A stretch of DNA of 64,000 bases from Symbiodinium natans (taxonomy: Eukaryota; Sar; Dinophyceae; Suessiales; Symbiodiniaceae), in NCBI GenBank assembly GCA_905221605.1, contig CAJNDS010002457.1, positions 124,001 through 188,000 on the forward strand. Reading direction: 5' to 3'. A program made the translations under genes and the position numbers. Each line of letters opens with the position of its first letter. The first letter of the stretch is position 1. The notes under the pieces were generated by a model that was given only the letters and a program-made list of their open reading frames with translations, searched no databases and was not told the origin of the DNA. Positions 53,102 through 64,000 of the stretch are shown piece after piece.

Positions 53102-54089
53102 ATGGACGCGGAGAACGTGAACCTATTCCGGCAGCTGGCCGCGGACTTCTCGGTCCGCGATGTGCGGAAGCTGCACCAGCTGGCACGGAAGGAATTCCCG
53201 GACCGGCCGGGCATGACCTATGCCCGAGCCGCGCGAGCTTTGCGGGACGACGTGGCCAGGCAGATTTTGGCCCCCAAGCCCCGGTCTTCAGCAAGCTGAT
53301 TTGATCGACTTCAACGTCAACACTCGGGGGGCCAACAAGTACGGGCTGATTGTCTCAGACGTTTTCACCCGAGAAGCAGTGACCAAAGCCCTGCCCGACA
53401 AGAAGACAGAGACGGTCTTGGCAGCAGCCCGGGAGATCATCCCGAAGCTGGTGGAGGAGGAAACCAATTACGTTGTGTCCACGGATCAAGGGGTTGAATT
53501 CAATGGCCTGGAAGGGGCGCTGCCGGACCCCGTGGTACACAGAGTGAAGGACCCCTCGGATCGGAACGCTCTGGCAGTGGGAGATAGAACCATCCGAACC
53601 TTGAAACGGGACCTGGCCAGCGACGTGGCGCCCGGCATGGGGGCAACTGGAGCGCACCTGCCTGACGCAACCTTGGTCTACAACCGCCGGCCACACGAGG
53701 CCGTGCATGCGGCTCCCGAGGATGTGGAGCACCAAAAATCCACCATGTTCCGATTGTACCAGGACAATGCCAAAAAGTTCCAGCACAACATGCACCTCAC
53801 CCGGCGCAGGCAAGAGAGACTGGAGGAGATGGGAGGCCTTCCGGGCCCCAACCAATGCGCGACAAAGCTTCGAGAATATGGAACTGTCAAGGATGTGGCA
53901 TTCCACGACAGCATGGTGGTCAGGGCCACCGATGGCTCCAAGACCTTACTTAAAGCATGCTGCCCGTGCCCCGCGGGAGCGCCAAGCCTAAAGCGAGACT
54001 CACCCGCCCGCCAGTACCACTGGCAATCAGGCAACTGCAAGACTTTAATCCAGGGCCTGCTGCCCCGCCCTGATTCTTTTCATGCATGA
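53102..54089 (+). pseudogene. Retroviral-type integrase, plus arm, best-preserved core (copy 2)
   Basis: Lacks the extra G of copy 1, so the core and C-terminus read in one frame from about 53294 to the stop at 54087-54089: ADLIDF, VSDVFTREAV, VVSTDQGVEF, LAVGDRTIRTLK, YNRRPHEAVHAAPEDVE, NAKKFQHNMHLTRRRQE, to DSFHA. The N-terminal 65 residues (ATG 53102) are in another frame because of the same ~34-bp deletion as in copy 1. The product, if made, would lack the linker before the first catalytic Asp. The third acidic residue is Asp. Confidence 0.83.
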
Positions 54090-54537
54090 TAAATAGCTCT
54101 GGGCTGTCAGCTGCCTGTGAAGCTGTCATGCAAAATCCTTCTAAGCAAAATCTGGTTGACCTGCTGGATTGGTGGCACCATAATAGAAGCATCGCGGACG
54201 CCAACGAGGCATTGGCTCGGGATCATATGACATTTACTGCACCCTGGGACTGTATGCTTTTGGAGGCAACACCCCTTGCATGTCGAAAGCATCCGCCATA
54301 AAAGAAGCCGCAAGATGGGGAATATGATTGGCATGCCAAATTATGCGATTGCACTGGGCAGCTTTGCTGGAGGCAAAGTCTGGATTGAAGATGAACAAGG
54401 CACGTCACTGAACAAAGTTGTGATGAAAAAAAAATTCATCAGCTTCGCGGATCCTGGCTGGACATGCACAACAATCCAGTGTCCTTCGACGTGCGCCGGT
54501 TCCACAAAGTCGAGCCACATGTAGGTTACATGTGGGC
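54090..54537 (+). pseudogene. 2OG-Fe(II) oxygenase-like gene, plus arm, broken (copy 2)
   Basis: Same start-codon change (ATA) and HxD-removing deletion as 25456-25902. The poly-A run at 54426-54434 is one base longer, so the frame after it differs from copy 1 and continues KKKFISFADPGWTCTTIQCP. Confidence 0.7.
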
Positions 54538-54848
54538 GTCCAGCGAGCAACTGCGGAGTCCATTCCTTAGCGCAGACTTTTGTCTTCCACTAGCCAGCTT
54601 GCGAGAAGGTCACTAAGAGGATCGTCAGAACCGGCCCCTCAGGATAAGAAGCCTGGTTGACTTGCGTGTCATGCTTTCCCCTGAAGACCTGACAGACTGC
54701 AGGGTGTATAAGATGGGTCCACGAGTTATGCCAATGCCTCTGGACCAATCCGGTGAGCAGAACAAGCACAAGATCAGTAAGAAAATTTGGTAGCCAATAT
54801 GGCTGGCGAATCGTAGCAGTGCACCCAAAGCGGGGTAGCATTGCGGAA

Positions 54849-55097
54849 CCACAGTCTCTGCCCTAAATCAGGCGGACTCGATCAATCACTCGACCCCACC
54901 AAGCCACACCATGGTCCAAAAGATTTTGAGCGCATTTTACGGGCACTTTTGACCCTTCTAAAAGCCAGCCCTTCGCCCCCAGAACCGCGTTTTAAGACGA
55001 TTTGTTCCCGCCAAATCAGAGAGGAAGGACTTGCCCCCACAACCGAACAACCAGAGACCATGCCACAATAGAAGCCAGTTTTAAAACACAGCTGCAA
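54849..55097 (+). repeat. Dispersed ~240-bp repeat, copy a' (plus)
   Basis: Counterpart of 26214-26462 in the second block, with no noticed difference. Confidence 0.8.
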
Positions 55098-55234
55098 GAA
55101 AGAGTCCGCATGCCACAGCGCAGAAGTTCAGGCGTCCTCTTGACTGGGTAGCGGCGCAACAGCAAAGTGGCTAGAAGAAGCTCCGCCAGGGAGAACTTCC
55201 AGCTGGCTGACTCTGGGCAGGGTATGTTGATTCA

Positions 55235-55480
55235 CTAGGTGCTCTCTCTTGTATCTGTGTTTCTCTGTTGTGGCGTGGCCTCTGGCTGTTTGGTTGTGGG
55301 GGCAAGTTCTTCCTCCCCGATTTGGCGGAACTCGTTCGAAAAGGCGGTCCTAAGGGCTTAGGGCTGGCTTTTAGAAGGGTCAAAAGTGCCCGTAAAATGC
55401 GCGTAAAATCTTTTGGGCCATGGTGTAGCCTGGCGGGGTCGGAGTTTCTTCGATTGATTGGGTCGAGCTCTTCCCAAAGC
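55235..55480 (-). repeat. Dispersed ~240-bp repeat, copy b' (minus)
   Basis: Counterpart of 26600-26845, again at the centre of the cassette palindrome. Confidence 0.8.
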
Positions 55481-55587
55481 CCAACAGAGTGTGCAGGACG
55501 TCCGCAGGTTCCAAGTGTGCCAGAAAGTGGCACACTTACAATTCAGCATTGCGGAACTACGCGAAATAGTGCGCATGATGTCAGTTC

Positions 55588-56265
55588 TCAGGAAGACTGT
55601 GGGAGAGACTGAGTTTCTACGTGCTGAGACTCGAGTCTGGGAACAGGGAACCCCAGGGATGTCAATTCTTCGCTATTTTCATTTGAGCAACGTTTGAAAG
55701 CAGTGGGAGTGTATGCTGCAATGGCCCACATGTGACCTACGTGTGGCTCGACTTTGTGGAATCGGCGCGCGTCGAAGGACACCGGATTGTCGTGCATGTC
55801 CAGCCAGGATCCGCGAAGCTGATGAATTTTGTTTTTCATCACAACTTCGTCCAGTGACGTGCCTTGTTCATCTTCAATCCAGACTTTGCCTCCAGCAAAG
55901 CTGCCCAATGCAATCGCATAGTTTGGCATGCCAATCATATTCCCCATGTCGCGGTGGAGTCCTATGTGAGGGTTCAGAATCACCGCGAGGGAAGTCCATT
56001 TTCCATTTGGAAAGCGATCTCGCAAGAAATGATTGACTGCGACACATGCTTCTTTCATGGCGGATGCTTTCGACATGCAAGGGGCGTTGCCTCCAAAAGC
56101 ATACAGTCCCAGGGTGCAGTAAATGTCATATGATCCCGAGCCAATGCATCGTTGGCGTCCGCGATGCTTCCATTGTGGTGACCAACAATCCAGCAGGCTC
56201 ACCAGATTTTGCTCAGAAGGATTTTGCATGACAGCTTCACAGGCAGCTGACAGCCCAGAGCTCAT
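55588..56265 (-). CDS. Putative 2OG-Fe(II) oxygenase in mobile cassette (copy 2)
   Basis: Identical reading to 26953-27630: 225 residues, HRD at 104-106, H170, and AIAAYTP, with the start ATG 3 nt after the integrase stop. Both blocks keep this frame open while the neighbouring integrase and fibre are broken. That could mean selection or simply recent duplication. Confidence 0.5.
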   Translation of the reverse strand: MSSGLSAACEAVMQNPSEQNLVSLLDCWSPQWKHRGRQRCIGSGSYDIYCTLGLYAFGGNAPCMSKASAMKEACVAVNHFLRDRFPNGKWTSLAVILNPHIGLHRDMGNMIGMPNYAIALGSFAGGKVWIEDEQGTSLDEVVMKNKIHQLRGSWLDMHDNPVSFDARRFHKVEPHVGHMWAIAAYTPTAFKRCSNENSEELTSLGFPVPRLESQHVETQSLPQSS

Positions 56266-56268
56266 TTA

Positions 56269-56924
56269 TCATGCATGAAAAGAATCAGGGCGGGGCAGCA
56301 GGCCCTGGATTGAAATCTCGCAGCTGCCTGATTGCCAGTGGTACTGGTGGGCGGGTGAGTCTCGCTTTAGGCTCAGCGCTCCCGCGGGGCACGGGTAAGG
56401 CATGCTTGAGTAAGGTCTCGGAGCCATCGGTGGCCCTGACCACCATGCTGTCGTAGGATGCCACATCCTTGGCAGTTCCATATTGGGGCTCGAAGCTTCG
56501 TCGCGCATTGGTTGGGGCCCGGAAGGCCCCCATCTCCTCCAGTCTCTCTTGCCTGCGCCGGGTGAGCTGCCGAGACCGTCTCTGTCTTCTTATCGGGCAG
56601 GGCTTTGGTCACTGCTTCTCGGGTGAAAACGTCCGAGACAATCAGCCCGTACTTGTTGGCCCCCCGAGTGTTGACGTTGAAGTCGATCAAATCCGCTTGC
56701 AGCCGATCGTTGGGGCCCTCGGCTGCACTCTTGCCTAAAGACCGGGGCTTGGGGGCCAAAATCTGCCTGGCCACGTCGTCCCGCAAAGCTCGCGCGGCTC
56801 GGGCATAGGTCATGCCCGGCCGGTCGGGGAATTCCCGCCGTGCCAGCTGGTGCAGCTTCCGCACATCGCGGACAGAGAAGTCTGCGGCCAGCTGCCGGAA
56901 TAGGTTCACGTTCTCCGCGTCCAT
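56269..56924 (-). pseudogene. Retroviral-type integrase, minus arm, core deleted (copy 2)
   Basis: Counterpart of 27634-28289 with the same N-terminus, the same deletion of the second and third catalytic residues, and the same shifted C-terminal frames. Confidence 0.8.
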
Positions 56925-56930
56925 TTTCTA

Positions 56931-58305
56931 TCACGAGCGCTTCTTGCCCTTCTTCTCAAGAGCCTCCACGCGAGCCTGGAGCCCCTGGCAGACTCCCCAC
57001 AAAACGCAGCACATGCGGTTATAGTCGAGCGTAACGAGCTCCCCCAGCTCTTCGTCCACGGGCCCCGTCTCCAGCACCTCGTTGGCGATGAAACCCAACG
57101 TACGCTTCTGGCTCCCTCGGTCCGCCGGTACCACTTGGGTGCCACGGCGTCGAAGAGCTGCTGCAGCTCCTCGAGCCGCGCGGGCTCCACGCTGTGCTTC
57201 AGCTTCTCGCCCGAGAGATTTTGGAACCCAAAATTCACGATCACTTCCCCATTATTGCCCCCGCCCGTGTTGGATTCCACGATGAGGTTCGCCGGCCCGG
57301 TCGCCGCGGTGCGCAGGAAGATGGCCTGGTCCTGGGCGTGGAGCTGCACGCCCCGGCAGGAGGAGCCCGCGTTGCAGGCGATGAGGAGCCGTGCGTCGCG
57401 AGGTTGACGACCTCCACCGTCACGTCCCTGCTGTTGACGGTGGACACGACCTGTAGGTACTGTAGGAGGTCCCCCTACGCCTGCACGCCCGTGCTGCCGC
57501 CGACGAGCTCCAGGTACGCGGGGCTCGAGACGATGGTGCTGGTGATGTGGAGCACGCTGTAGGTGCCCAGCGCGCCGCCCGTGAGGGTGAGGTAGTCGTC
57601 TGTCGCTCGGGCCGAGGCGAGGGAGCTGTCGATGTCGGCCTGCGTGGCGTTCTGGCTGATGTTCAGCGCGTCGACGGCGTTCGAAATCTGGTTGTTCATC
57701 TCAGCCTGCGCGTATGTTTGGGCGGTGGAGTACGCCTGGCAGTCGATCTGCACGTGTTTTCCGCGAGTTCTGGCTCCCACGGACGCGTCTGCGCGCTCGT
57801 GCAGTCGCGAAAGGCCCGGCGTGCTGGAACGCCAAAATGTCCGGCAAGGGCGGAGGCCACCTCTGCTGCCGACAGCACTGCCAGGGCTGCCTCTGCAGCG
57901 TCCAGCCTCTCGTCTCGGCACGAGGGTGGGCGACCAGGAACAGCAGCGCGGTAGCCCACGTTTGCGGGCATGGTGCGCAGGGCCACCAGGCTGTTCAGGC
58001 CGCTGGTGTCGGTGTCGGGGAGAAGAGCGGTGGAGATGCCTGGAAAATCGCCTGCGTGAGGCCGTATAGTTGGCAGCCGCCGTGGCGAGAGTGGCGTTGT
58101 TGGCGCTGGTGATGGCGCTGTTCATGGAAGCGTTGGTGGGATGGTTTGCTAGCTTCAGATCCACGGAGGCTTTTGGCATCCAGGGCGAAGGCCCGTGGTC
58201 AGGCTGGTGCTCAGGCTGGTAATGGCAGAAAAGTTGCCTGCGACGAGGCCCTCGGCCGCTGCCAGGTCCGCCGCCAGGGCGTAGGGTGCGAGGTCCGGCG
58301 GCGCC
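56931..58305 (-). pseudogene. Virus-like fibre protein with S74 C-terminus (copy 2)
   Basis: Counterpart of 28296-29670 with the same frameshifts. Two base differences were noticed: 56970 (copy 2 reads CAGARVEALEKK-type Arg where copy 1 has His) and 57416. Confidence 0.75.
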
Positions 58306-58384
58306 GGGAGACGGCCGAGTTGGTCGCGATGGCCGCGCGTGTCCGTGAGGGGCGTGCAAGCAGTGAGCACGGGTCTGCCCACCG

Positions 58385-58801
58385 TTGAGGATGTCGAGGC
58401 ATCGGGGATGTCCCTCCATTCAAGCTCGGGAGGCATAGCGTGCTCTGGAAGCTGTGGCTCTCTGTAAGCAGCGGCTTGACCTCCTCGACTCGATAGACTT
58501 GACTGCCGTCGGGATGCTTGAGGTCTTGGAGCTCTTGCAGCAGATGCAGGTGTTTCTTCGGCAGCTGCTGGACCACCACGCAATCAGTCTTGACGAGGAG
58601 GGTAGGGGCGGCCCGCAGCTGATGCTTGATCCTTGCGACGACCACGTGCTCGGCCGCCAGCGCAAAGTCGTGCAATGGCCTGTGGCTGGCGTTGCTCATC
58701 AGATTGCGGATATACACGAAGTCCCAGTATTCTGCAAGCGGCTGCTCGGCCATCTGCCTTTTGGCCACCTCAAGCTTCTTCTCAACGTCTTCTCCGCTTA
58801 A
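58385..58801 (-). pseudogene. Unrecognised virus-like ORF fused to fibre sequence (copy 2)
   Basis: Counterpart of 29750-30166 (YWDFVYIRNLMSNASHRPL, LLVKTDCVVVQQLPKKHL), with the same frame change and fusion. Confidence 0.5.
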
Positions 58802-59099
58802 GTCTGCTCCTCTGTGGTTTTTTGGCCGTTATTTGTTTCTTCGCATGAGTTTTGCACGTTGATTTGATTTTCATAAGCCCTGTTGCCACGAATTTGCATG
58901 TTTTATTGTGATTTTACATGTTTCGTGATTTTTGCGTGGGGTTGGCGTGGATTTTTGTTGACTTGGCATGTGCTTGACTCTTGGCATGCGAGACCACACG
59001 AAGCAACACGACAGCACGGCAAGCGCAGCAAGCGCAGCAAGCACAGCAGGCACAACAGGCACAGCAGGCAAGCGCAGCAAGCCTTGACAACTGAGCGCC

Positions 59100-59595
59100 G
59101 GTGACCACAGAGGCTTCAGGGTTGTTTGGGGGTTGCAGGTGGTTGGGGCTCCGAGGCAGCCAGGTCTGCAAGTTTGCACGCTGCAAGTGAAGTTTGGACT
59201 GCAAGGCTTCAGGGTCGGTTTGGTTGCAGGTGGGTTGGGGCTCCGAGGCAGTGGGGTTTGGTTGTCTTGCGCCGTCCCTACCCCTTCCTGCAATTCTAGA
59301 GTACCTTGCGTTCGCCATCTTCTTTTGACGAGCGCGGAGACTGCAGAGGCTTCAGGGTTGTCTTTGAGGTTGCAGGCGGGTTGGGGTTCTGAGGTAGCGA
59401 GGTCTGTCTACCAGGTTTCGGGGTTTGGGTTTGATTGGCAGGCAAGTGGGCTCCGAGGCAGTGAGGTCTGGTCTGTGCGTGCTCAGGAGTGCCCTGCGCT
59501 GCCCTTTCCTGTAGTTCTAGACGGCCTTGGCCCTTCTCCGTTCCCCGGGACCCCGGGCCCCTCTCTCGCGTTCAGGTTCTCAGCGCCGGTTTGCT
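59100..59595 (+). repeat. Two units of the ~220-250-bp repeat (copy 2)
   Basis: Counterpart of 30465-30960. Confidence 0.65.
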
Positions 59596-59719
59596 TTCTG
59601 GAATCTTCGCGCGCGCCGGCAGGCCGGGGGTTTAGGGTAGAGGATCTCAGGGGGCTGGGGGTCTGGAGGGCTTTGACTTTTATGGGTTTTGGGGGGCCCA
59701 CGTGCCTACACGGGAGCGT

Positions 59720-60775
59720 GAACGTGAATGTCGGAGGACGGGGGGGGGGGCCAGTGTGAATTCGTGAATCTGGGGGCCCGGGGTAACGAGTGTGAAAGCG
59801 TGAGTCCGTGAATCTCTGCTGGGGTCGGCGTGAGGGCGTGAGTGTGTGAATCCTTGTTGCTGGCGGCAACAGGCCACTGTGAAGGCGTGAGTGCGTGAAT
59901 CCCTGTTGCTGGTGGGTGAGTGCGTGAATCTTTGCTGCCCGGGGCCTGCGCCCAGTGTGAAGGCGTGAGTCCATGAATCCCTGGTGGTGTGGGCTCGTGC
60001 CCGGTGTGAAGGCGTGAATGTGTGAATCCTTGGTGCTGGCGGAACCTCAGTGGGTGTGAATCCTGGCGCTTGGGAGGCAGTGTGAGAGAGTGAGTGCGTG
60101 AATCCCTGTTGCTGGCAGTGCCTGGGTAATGTTACTCGCAAGGGCTTGTTTTCTGATACGCGGGCATGCGCGTTTTCGATCCTCCTGGCACAGACTCACG
60201 AATTCACACACTCCCGCTCGTGCGTCCGCTCCTCGCGCTGCACAGGCTCACGAATTCACACTCTCACGCTCGTGCGTCCTCTGCACAGACTCACGAATTC
60301 ACACTCTCACGCTCGTGCGTCCTCTTCTTGTGCTGCACAGACTCACGAATTCACACTTTCACGCTCGTGCGTCCGCTTCTCGCGCTGCACAGACTCACGA
60401 ATTCACACTCACACTCGTGCGCCCGACCCGCATTCCACAGCTTCACTCATTCACTTTGTCACGCTCGCGTGCCCTACTCGCGATGCGCAGATTCGCAGAT
60501 TCACTTTATCACGCTTGCGCGCCCGGCCTGTCTCACGCACTCACGTTCTCACGCTCCTGTGCCTGGTTCCCCGCAGACTCACGCACTCACGTTCTCACGC
60601 TCCTGTGCCTGGCCTGTCCTCCACGGACTCACGCACTCACGTTCTCACGCTCCTTGTGCCTGGCCTGTCCTCCCCTGGACTCACGCACTCATGTTCTCAC
60701 GTTCTCACGTTGGCGCGTCCGAGCCGCATGGATTCAAGATTATTCAAGTATTCAGGGTTTCACGTTCGCAGTCTC
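59720..60775. repeat. Minisatellite with central change of orientation (copy 2)
   Basis: Counterpart of 31085-32080, but with an extra 60 bp at the turning point (60101-60160: GAATCCCTGTTGCTGGCAG... to ...TTTTCTGATACG). The inserted segment includes one more minisatellite unit and unique sequence. Confidence 0.85.
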
Positions 60776-61759
60776 ATATGTCTGGCCTTCACAGATGCAC
60801 AGAGAACCCGCGTTCCTGGTAAGCTCGCATGGCGAGCCTGCTTCTTTATTCGACTTCGTGGCATGTATGTTTGCACTTTCTGTTCTCTGCTGCCAGAGAG
60901 ATTTTAGCTATGTACGCTTGTGGATCTCGCTGTCCTGGCAGGCGATATTATGTGTCCTTTGTCAACGCACTTTGCGTGTGGCACCCAGATGCCTCTGGAC
61001 CAGCAGCCAACCCATGATGACAGAAGGGAGTCGGGGATCATGGCTTCTTTGATGTCATTCAGTCGCATCTGCTCGAGCCTTCTTGAGGACAGCTGTAGGA
61101 CGAGCGCAGCCATGGCAAGGACTCCAGCATCGCGCAAGATTGGTCGCGTGCTGGCGCTGCTGGCATTGTTTTGGGCGTGTCAGCCAAGGCCTTAGACAGG
61201 CGCTGCTCAGCCAGTGTTAGAGAGGATCCCGAGCAGCTTCAGGCAAGCTGTGCAGACAGTGCGGGCTGCTGTTGGAGTCAGGGCCGTTCCCTTTGCAAGG
61301 CGGGATATGACAACACGGAGCGACGAAGAGCATAAAGCCAAGCGAGGCCTCCTGCGGGCGCGTGGGCGCGTAAGCTGCCCATTGCACGCGGAGCCGCGAG
61401 CAAGGCGGGGAAAACTGAGAAGAATGTGTTAAGCTCATCGGGACAAACTCAGGCTGATGGCCAACCTGGTGAAGGTGATGACAATGAAGATGACGAGGCA
61501 AGAATGGTTTGTCGTTTCGGCGTGGCGACCCTGCTTTGCTGTAAGGTGAGCAAGCTGGCCAAAGAACACGATGCGTGTCAGAGCTACAACGCAAGTCAGG
61601 TGCCTTGCATCGTTCTTATGTCGTTCCCTTTGGTCCTGCCCTGGCTTTCTCTGAAGCGTCTCTTGTAGGTGATTGGATGGGTCCAACAAGTCTCTGGCCC
61701 CAAGGTCGGAGATGACGAGCGTTGTGCCTGCTTGCGGTATTCAATGCGCCAACGTGCTC

Positions 61760-61913
61760 CGAGGACATCAGCGAGTTTGCGGGTCAAGAGTACGCCGGGA
61801 AGGAACTGCTGACGATGGGCGTGGCAGAGCGCGACAACCTCGGGTTGGCAAAAGGTCCACAGAGGCGCCTGATAGAGCGCATCAAGAAGCTGAAAGCGGC
61901 CGTCGCCGCTTGA
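61760..61913 (+). CDS. SAM-domain-like exon (copy 2)
   Basis: Same as 33065-33218: YAGKELLTMGVAERD followed by GPQRRLIERIKKLK, then a stop after KAAVAA if not spliced. Confidence 0.45.
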
Positions 61914-62052
61914 CTTTCAGCTGTGCCGTTGCTTCCGGGCAGCCTAGCCGCAGTCTTGGAGCAAGCTGAGGCCATTAGACAAGCCAAACTGAAGCTACGC
62001 AATGCAGGCACTGACGATGAGGCCCGGGGGGGCTTGGGAGCGTAGATGGATG

Positions 62053-62502
62053 CCCATAGCACGGCTTGCTCCGGCGCAGGGTCGGATCAAGATGGTCGGC
62101 GGCGGCCTCGGAGCTGTGGGAAAGTTAGCCAAATGTGGCGGGGACGGCGCTGGCAGGTGACATGCTGTCGGCGCTGGTCGAGCTGCAGCTGAAGGACAAA
62201 GACCTCTTGAAAGCAGACGCTCGCCCACGTTGTGTTATGGAGGGTGCCTGCCGTTCAGGATCCCTGTTTGATTTTCTTTTGGCAACCCAGAAAGCCGAGG
62301 CCATCGATGTAATCAAGAAGCAGCTAGGCAATCTACAGGACGATCAGGCCAGGCTGTTCATTGAAGTCGTCTCCATAGCACGGGTTGCTCCGGCACAGGG
62401 TCGGATCAAGATGGTCGGCGGCGGCCTCGGAGCTGTGGGAAAGTTAGCCAAATGTGGCGGGGACGGCGCTGGCAGGTGACATGCTGTCGGCGCTGGTCGA
62501 GC
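62053..62502 (+). repeat. 319-bp-period exon duplication, shorter form (copy 2)
   Basis: Two occurrences of the GGTCGGATCAAGATGGTCGG segment, 319 bp apart, compared with three in copy 1. The encoded exon pieces are the same (DMLSALVELQLKDKDLLKAD, KAEAIDVIKKQLGNLQDDQA). Confidence 0.88.
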
Positions 62503-62615
62503 TGGATGCAAAGAGTGTGATGAGGTCAGCTCTTCAGGATGCGGATGTCATAACGGTCGCTCGGCCGCACGCTTTATGTCCTTGCCGATCGCAGTCTGAG
62601 CCGTGGTTGCCGCCT

Positions 62616-62941
62616 GGCCCAGGTGTTTGAGCAGGCCTGCAACGCAACCAGGAGCGATGTGAACAGCTACGGGCCAAAGCAAGTAGCTGCATGGATTGCG
62701 GCAAAACTGGTTTCTGCCAAGTACGACGCTTCGGAGATCCAACAGGCCAGGGGTGTAAATTTCGTTTGTACCATCCATTCTTTTTCCTTGTTACAGGCAC
62801 TTGCGAAGCTGACTGGGATGTTGAGTGAACAGCTGCTCGAAGTCACGCAAGATGAGTTCGAGAGCCAGTACAATCTAGAGGCTGCGAAAGCTAAGTTCCT
62901 GTTCAATGCGGCTCAAGGCTTAAGCGACCCTTCGGCCACTC
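62616..62941 (+). CDS. Spliced exons 5' of the NTPase-nuclease (copy 2)
   Basis: Counterpart of 34240-34565 with the same probable 51-bp GC-AG intron at 62746-62796. Confidence 0.45.
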
Positions 62942-63031
62942 TGGCATGCACTAGTCACGCTTCTTTTGGCGGGCCTGTTTTGTGGTCAGTGTCACGCCAG
63001 TTGGCATGTTTCACGGCAACCCGTGCCCTGA

Positions 63032-64000
63032 AAGGCATTGACCTTTCGCGACCTCGTGAACGACAGCAGCTATCCAGAGTTCAAATACCAGCATGTTTGG
63101 GTGTACAGGCTCCTAACAGACATACCAAAATGTGGTTACATTGAAGATGCGCAGCTGTTGAAGAGCACAGTCGCCGGCGAAGTGGTGGATGTGGCAATCG
63201 GCATGAGGAAGGGCAAGCGCTGTATTCCCGTCTTCTATGGTGAAAGTGGCAGCGGGAAGACCCTGCAGTCTCAGCTTGCGCCGGCTCTGAAGTTACGCAA
63301 TAATTCGTGCATAGTTCGCGTCTTCAGCAAGACAATTGACGATGACGATCCAATCCTCGACGACATCAGGACACTACACCTGCACCAGGACATTGATAGT
63401 CGCAATGCCTTGTGTAAGAATTGGACTCTCAACGTGCTCTTTGCGCAGATCAAGGATGCTTTTGGGCAACATGAAGAGGTGGTTGAAGCATGGTTTGGCA
63501 ATTCAAGCCGGAACAAACAAGACCTTGGCACCATCGTGTTTGTCATTGATGAGGTTAGCAAGTGCATAGAACTGGCTCGCGGCATCTCTGCAGTGCAAGG
63601 TCAAATTTACTCGACGCTAGAGAAGGAGTATTGCATATCTGCTCAGCTTGTCATGGCTGGAACGGCTGCTGCATACATTCTGGGGACTCCAGGTACAAGT
63701 AAGCTCAGTTCTGATCCAAAAGGGGTTTGCTTGACGCATGTTGGCGTTGTCAGGGGCACGACATACCTCAACAGGCTGCTGACACACGAGTTGGACAAGA
63801 ACACGGGCGTGCACTTGAAGGACTTGCAAGTCGCGTCCCTGCGCCCATACCTTAGCAACGCCCGAACGGCATGGTTCCTGATTGAAATGCTGCGCCATTT
63901 CACTTGGGCGCCAAAGGAGGTCAGCCCCAAGAGTGCAGTCTCAATTTGGAAGCGCTACCCAGCAGCCACGGGCTGCTACGTGCCCTTGATGTACAGAACA
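63032..64000 (+). CDS. P-loop NTPase-nuclease, Crinkler-RHS type, partial (copy 2)
   Basis: Counterpart of 34656-35624. Walker A (GESGSGKT) and Walker B (IVFVIDE) are present. The window ends at residue ~320, before the nuclease domain, so intactness of the second copy cannot be judged. Confidence 0.7.

Larger units (their letters stand above)
50537..64000. repeat. Large duplicated block, copy 2 (runs off window)
   Basis: Copy of 21880-35624. Differences from copy 1: a shorter 51-bp array, no extra G in the plus-arm integrase, one more A at 54434, 60 additional bases at the minisatellite centre (60101-60160), and one 319-bp unit fewer at 62.1-62.5 kb. The left edge lies inside the polymerase N-terminus without disrupting it, so this copy keeps the ancestral junction. 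Confidence 0.95.

Overview
This window looks like nuclear DNA of a dinoflagellate, most likely a Symbiodiniaceae or Suessiales relative. That is inference from several signs: many interstitial TTTAGGG arrays, very gene-poor GC-rich sequence, GC-AG and GT-AG introns including one intron built like a transposable introner, and an integrase, 2OG-oxygenase and NTPase-nuclease set that I associate with dinoflagellate mobile DNA. No rRNA, tRNA or CRISPR array was recognised.

Layout. 1-11.6 kb: TTTAGGG and TTGAGGG arrays in both orientations, separated by unique sequence; the one convincing gene is a small Cys-rich gene on the minus strand (7.29-8.1 kb) carrying a 104-bp introner-like intron. 11.6-21.6 kb: almost nothing recognisable (short tandem repeats, a weak ankyrin-like remnant, a long poly-G tract). 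21.88-36.65 kb: a block of virus-like genes and minisatellites that ends with a P-loop NTPase/PD-(D/E)xK gene of the Crinkler-RHS type. 36.7-39.8 kb: minisatellites. 40.1-43.4 kb (minus) and 43.8-45.9 kb (plus): divergent, spliced, unrecognised genes. 46-46.6 kb: a 340-bp tandem repeat. 47.0-50.6 kb: an integrase C-terminus and a broken protein-primed family B DNA polymerase of Polinton/Maverick type. 50.54-64.0 kb: a second, nearly identical copy of the block that starts at 21.88 kb; it runs off the window.

The main discovery candidate is a decayed Polinton-like or virus-like element. It encodes a phage-style fibre with a C-terminal S74-like chaperone, a retroviral-type integrase, and a putative HxD...H 2-oxoglutarate/Fe(II) oxygenase. 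The three genes are packed head to tail with gaps of only 6 and 3 nt. The cassette is present as two inverted copies with different deletions, and the whole arrangement is duplicated. The first ~27 polymerase codons lie inside the duplicated block, which links polymerase and cassette physically. The polymerase itself has been scrambled: its middle 2.25 kb is inverted inside the gene, and the exonuclease III to motif A part is deleted.

Functionally, the polymerase (replication), integrase (insertion) and fibre (host attachment) would form a virus-like set. The oxygenase could modify DNA bases or serve another role. The NTPase-nuclease downstream belongs to a class derived from transposons. Most virus-like copies show frameshifts or deletions, so this is mostly a graveyard, although the duplicated copies are almost identical to each other.
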